Assembly: GCA_024693165.1 (NCBI GenBank)
Contig: JAILLM010000068.1
Coordinates: forward strand, 1 to 6,957
Direction: 5' to 3'
Source: Bacilli bacterium
GTDB taxonomy: Bacteria > Bacillota_I > Bacilli_A > RF39 > UBA660
Length of the DNA: 6,957 nucleotides
The notes under the pieces were generated by a model, which was not told the origin of the DNA, did not search any database, and was given only the letters and a program-made list of their open reading frames with translations. The position numbers and the translations under genes were made by a program. Each line of letters begins with the position of its first letter. The first letter of the stretch is position 1. Below are positions 4,882 through 6,957 of the stretch, piece by piece.

Positions 4882-6052
4882 CTTCTTTATATTTCTCAAT
4901 TAAATCTAAATAGAATTCATAAGTAGTTTTACTTATTTCATCCCAAGTTTTACCTAACATCTTATGAGCATTTATAGATACTTCTTTTAGATGTTTTTTA
5001 TCAGCTAATATTTCTTTAATTCTATCTTTATATTTTGTTTCATCTAATTCACTTGTGAAACCGTTTACTTCATTAGTTACTGTATCTGCAGTTACTGAAT
5101 CCTCAATAAATAATCCTGGAGTTTCATTAACAGCTGCTTCGATTTGTACTAAGCTAGATGCATCAAAAAGTGATGGGAAAAGAAATAAATCAGCACGTTT
5201 ATACATAGCGCTTAATTCTTCCCTATCCTTTATTTGACCAGTCATAATAACACAGTCACTCATATTATATTCAAGTATCTTAGAAGCCAGTTTCTTTTCA
5301 TCAGATCCACTTCCTACATAAAACATTTTAAATTTAAATCCATCTTCTTTAAGAAGTTTAAGTGAATCTAATATAAAGAAAATGTTTTTAACTGAAGTAA
5401 TTCTTCCAACAAACAATAAAATATTATCATCTTTTTTAAGATTATATTTTTCATTAATAATAGCAATATATTTTGAATCTTCTGGAAGTGGTTTTAAATC
5501 AGTCCCATTATAAATAATAGTTGGTTTCTTTTTATAACCATAGTCTTTAAATACTTTAATCATTTTAGAATTAATTGCTATTCCTGCATAACACTTATTA
5601 AATACTTTAATAATCTTTTTAATAATAAGTTTATTTATAGTTTTGTTCTTAACTACTTTTCTTATTTCAAAATCAAATCTAGTATGCATTGTACATATAG
5701 ATGGAATATCTAAATCTTTAGCTAAGTCTGTTCCTAGTTTACCAATAGTAAAAGGACTATGAATATGTATTACATCAAACTTTTCTTCAAGTAAACTCTT
5801 ATAAACTTTAGAATGTTTAAGTGATGGAATACCTAATCTATATTCAGAAAAAGGTACATCAACACTTTTAATTCTTACGATTTTATATGGTTTATCTTTG
5901 TCTTCATTAACTGTATTAGTATAAGGTATTACTAATACAACATCATTAAACTTAGATAACTCTTTACAAAGGTTATCTATAACTAAAACTACTCCGTCAA
6001 TTGCTGGATAATAACTATCCATAAATATTCCTATTTTAAGTCTTTTTTTCAT
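4871..6052 (-). CDS. Family 4 glycosyltransferase, glycolipid-synthase-like
   Basis: 393 residues from ATG 6052. An upstream in-frame TTG at 6088 would add 12 residues and overlap the kinase gene, but it has no ribosome site; ATG 6052 has a GAGTG-type site at about 6058-6062 and gives the usual GT4 beginning (KIGIFMDSYYPAIDGV). A GT-B fold is evident: N-terminal domain with FDVIHIHSP (92-100) and CTMHTRFDFE (120-129), link IIYNGTDL (179-186), then the nucleotide-sugar domain with FVGRITSVKN (R217, K222) and YVGSGSDE (245-252). The E-x7-E motif appears as D297-x7-E305 (DASSLVQIE). The family includes bacterial diacylglycerol glucosyltransferases, so a cytoplasmic-face membrane glycolipid enzyme is plausible; polysaccharide assembly is an alternative. 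It lies 10 nt after the histidine kinase stop, so the two are probably cotranscribed. Confidence 0.88.
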   Translation of the reverse strand: MKKRLKIGIFMDSYYPAIDGVVLVIDNLCKELSKFNDVVLVIPYTNTVNEDKDKPYKIVRIKSVDVPFSEYRLGIPSLKHSKVYKSLLEEKFDVIHIHSPFTIGKLGTDLAKDLDIPSICTMHTRFDFEIRKVVKNKTINKLIIKKIIKVFNKCYAGIAINSKMIKVFKDYGYKKKPTIIYNGTDLKPLPEDSKYIAIINEKYNLKKDDNILLFVGRITSVKNIFFILDSLKLLKEDGFKFKMFYVGSGSDEKKLASKILEYNMSDCVIMTGQIKDREELSAMYKRADLFLFPSLFDASSLVQIEAAVNETPGLFIEDSVTADTVTNEVNGFTSELDETKYKDRIKEILADKKHLKEVSINAHKMLGKTWDEISKTTYEFYLDLIEKYKEENK

Positions 6053-6062
6053 TTTATCACTC

Positions 6063-6957
6063 TTATACCTTATAATACTTAACTTCAAAACTAGTCTTTT
6101 CTTTATTAGATTCTACTGTAATAGTCCCATTACTAGATTCTACAATTGATTTAGCTAAAGCAAGACCAATACCTATCGAATCTTTATTTGAATTCTTACA
6201 TTTATAAAATCTATCGAAAATATGTTTTAAATCTTTTTTATCTATTTCAGCATCATAATTAATAATTTTAATACTCGAATAAACATTATTAGTATCAACA
6301 ATAATATCTACTTTGCTATTAGTTTTTGAGTGTTCAATTGCATTCTTAATTAAATTAGTAATAGCTTCTTTTTGCCAAATTAAATCTATATTTACTTTTG
6401 AATCATTAATAATATTTTTATTTATACTAATTTCTCTAAGATCCATTAAAACATCTACATTCTTAATAGATTCATTAACTAATGTCGATAATTTTTCTTC
6501 ATTTTTAATAAATTCAATTGTATTAGAATCAAACTTAGAAAGTTTAAGGATATTTTGAACTAAGAAGTTAATCTTATTTGTTTCAAGTCTTATATCTCTT
6601 AAAAACTCTTGTTGAGTACTTCTATCCATTGAGGAATCATCAATTAAATTATCTAACATAATAAGTATTGATGTTAATGGTGTCTTTAATTGATGAGAAA
6701 TATCTTCAAGACTTTTCTTTAAATTAACTTTATCACTTGAACTAATTTCACTAGTTTCTTTTAAATTAACCATTGTTTTATATATTTCATTTTTCAAAAT
6801 AGATAATTCATCTTCACTCATAGTATTAATATCAAGTTCATAATTCTTTTTATTAATTTCTCTGATAACATTTGTTATCTTATTAATTTCTTTTTCTTTT
6901 TTATGAGTATATCTTACAAATACTAAAATACTACTTATAGATGAAATTAAAAATATT
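6063..6957 (-). CDS. Membrane sensor histidine kinase (partial, N-terminus beyond window)
   Basis: The frame is open to the right edge, giving 297 visible residues; the ATG at 6821 is internal, because 45 codons upstream encode a membrane helix (IFLISSISSILVFVRY) followed by a HAMP-like linker (INKITNVIREINKKNYELD). The H box is ISHQLKTPLTSI, with the phospho-accepting His encoded at 6693-6695. The N box is AITNLIKNAIEHSK (6369-6328), followed by the IFDRFYK element and the G2 box SIGIGLALAKSIV. The family autophosphorylates and passes phosphate to an OmpR-type response regulator, presumably encoded just outside the window. The G1 segment reads INYDAEIDKKDL where relatives have glycines, an unusual ATP-lid sequence. 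The stop (6065-6063) is 10 nt before the glycosyltransferase start, suggesting an operon. The signal sensed is unknown. Confidence 0.92.
   Translation of the reverse strand, partial: IFLISSISSILVFVRYTHKKEKEINKITNVIREINKKNYELDINTMSEDELSILKNEIYKTMVNLKETSEISSSDKVNLKKSLEDISHQLKTPLTSILIMLDNLIDDSSMDRSTQQEFLRDIRLETNKINFLVQNILKLSKFDSNTIEFIKNEEKLSTLVNESIKNVDVLMDLREISINKNIINDSKVNIDLIWQKEAITNLIKNAIEHSKTNSKVDIIVDTNNVYSSIKIINYDAEIDKKDLKHIFDRFYKCKNSNKDSIGIGLALAKSIVESSNGTITVESNKEKTSFEVKYYKV

Noticed and set aside
5055..5237. Plus-strand open frame of 60 codons
   Set aside because: Antisense to the well-supported glycosyltransferase motif region, with no ribosome site or recognisable protein.
6053..6088. 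N-terminal extension of the glycosyltransferase from a TTG
   Set aside because: No ribosome site before the TTG, it overlaps the kinase end, and the family N-terminus starts at ATG 6052.
6313..6558. Plus-strand open frame of 81 codons, hydrophobic and Leu/Ile/Ser-rich
   Set aside because: Antisense to the kinase; its hydrophobicity follows from the Lys/Asn/Glu-rich coding strand, and there is no start signal.
6063..6821. Kinase gene starting at ATG 6821
   Set aside because: The frame continues upstream with a membrane helix and HAMP-like linker to the window edge, so this ATG is internal.

Overview
The window is very AT-rich, and every convincing gene lies on the minus strand, so transcription runs from high to low coordinates. 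Genes are tightly packed, Shine-Dalgarno sites are of GGAGG/GGTGAT type, TAA is the usual stop and the standard bacterial code fits throughout. This suggests a low-GC Bacillota, perhaps a gut-associated Clostridia, Erysipelotrichia or RF39-like lineage. That placement is inferred from composition and protein style; no marker gene here settles it.

From high to low coordinates there are five transcription blocks. (1) 6957-4857: the 3' part of a membrane sensor histidine kinase, cut by the window edge, then 10 nt later a family-4 glycosyltransferase of the glycolipid-synthase type, closed by a weak hairpin terminator. (2) 4842-3924: a HAD-superfamily phosphatase-like protein with a private promoter and terminator. 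(3) 3884-1697: an apparent operon of a SanA/DUF218 membrane protein, an unrecognised 374-residue soluble protein whose start overlaps the SanA stop by 8 nt, and an unrecognised 107-residue protein, ending in a good terminator. (4) 1657-427: an XRE-type helix-turn-helix regulator carrying one membrane segment and a large ectodomain with four cysteines. (5) 401-1: a second, paralogous XRE regulator running off the left edge.

The most interesting structure is the tandem pair of membrane-anchored XRE regulators. They match at about 62 of their first 100 residues, and each has the same 17-bp leader block containing the perfect palindrome TGCTAGCA at nearly the same distance from its start codon. 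This looks like a shared operator for auto- and cross-regulation by one-component transmembrane regulators, although no target gene is visible. The kinase-glycosyltransferase pair and the SanA operon give the window a loose cell-envelope theme. No RNA gene, insertion sequence, CRISPR array or prophage gene was seen, and no gene-free stretch exceeds 300 bases.
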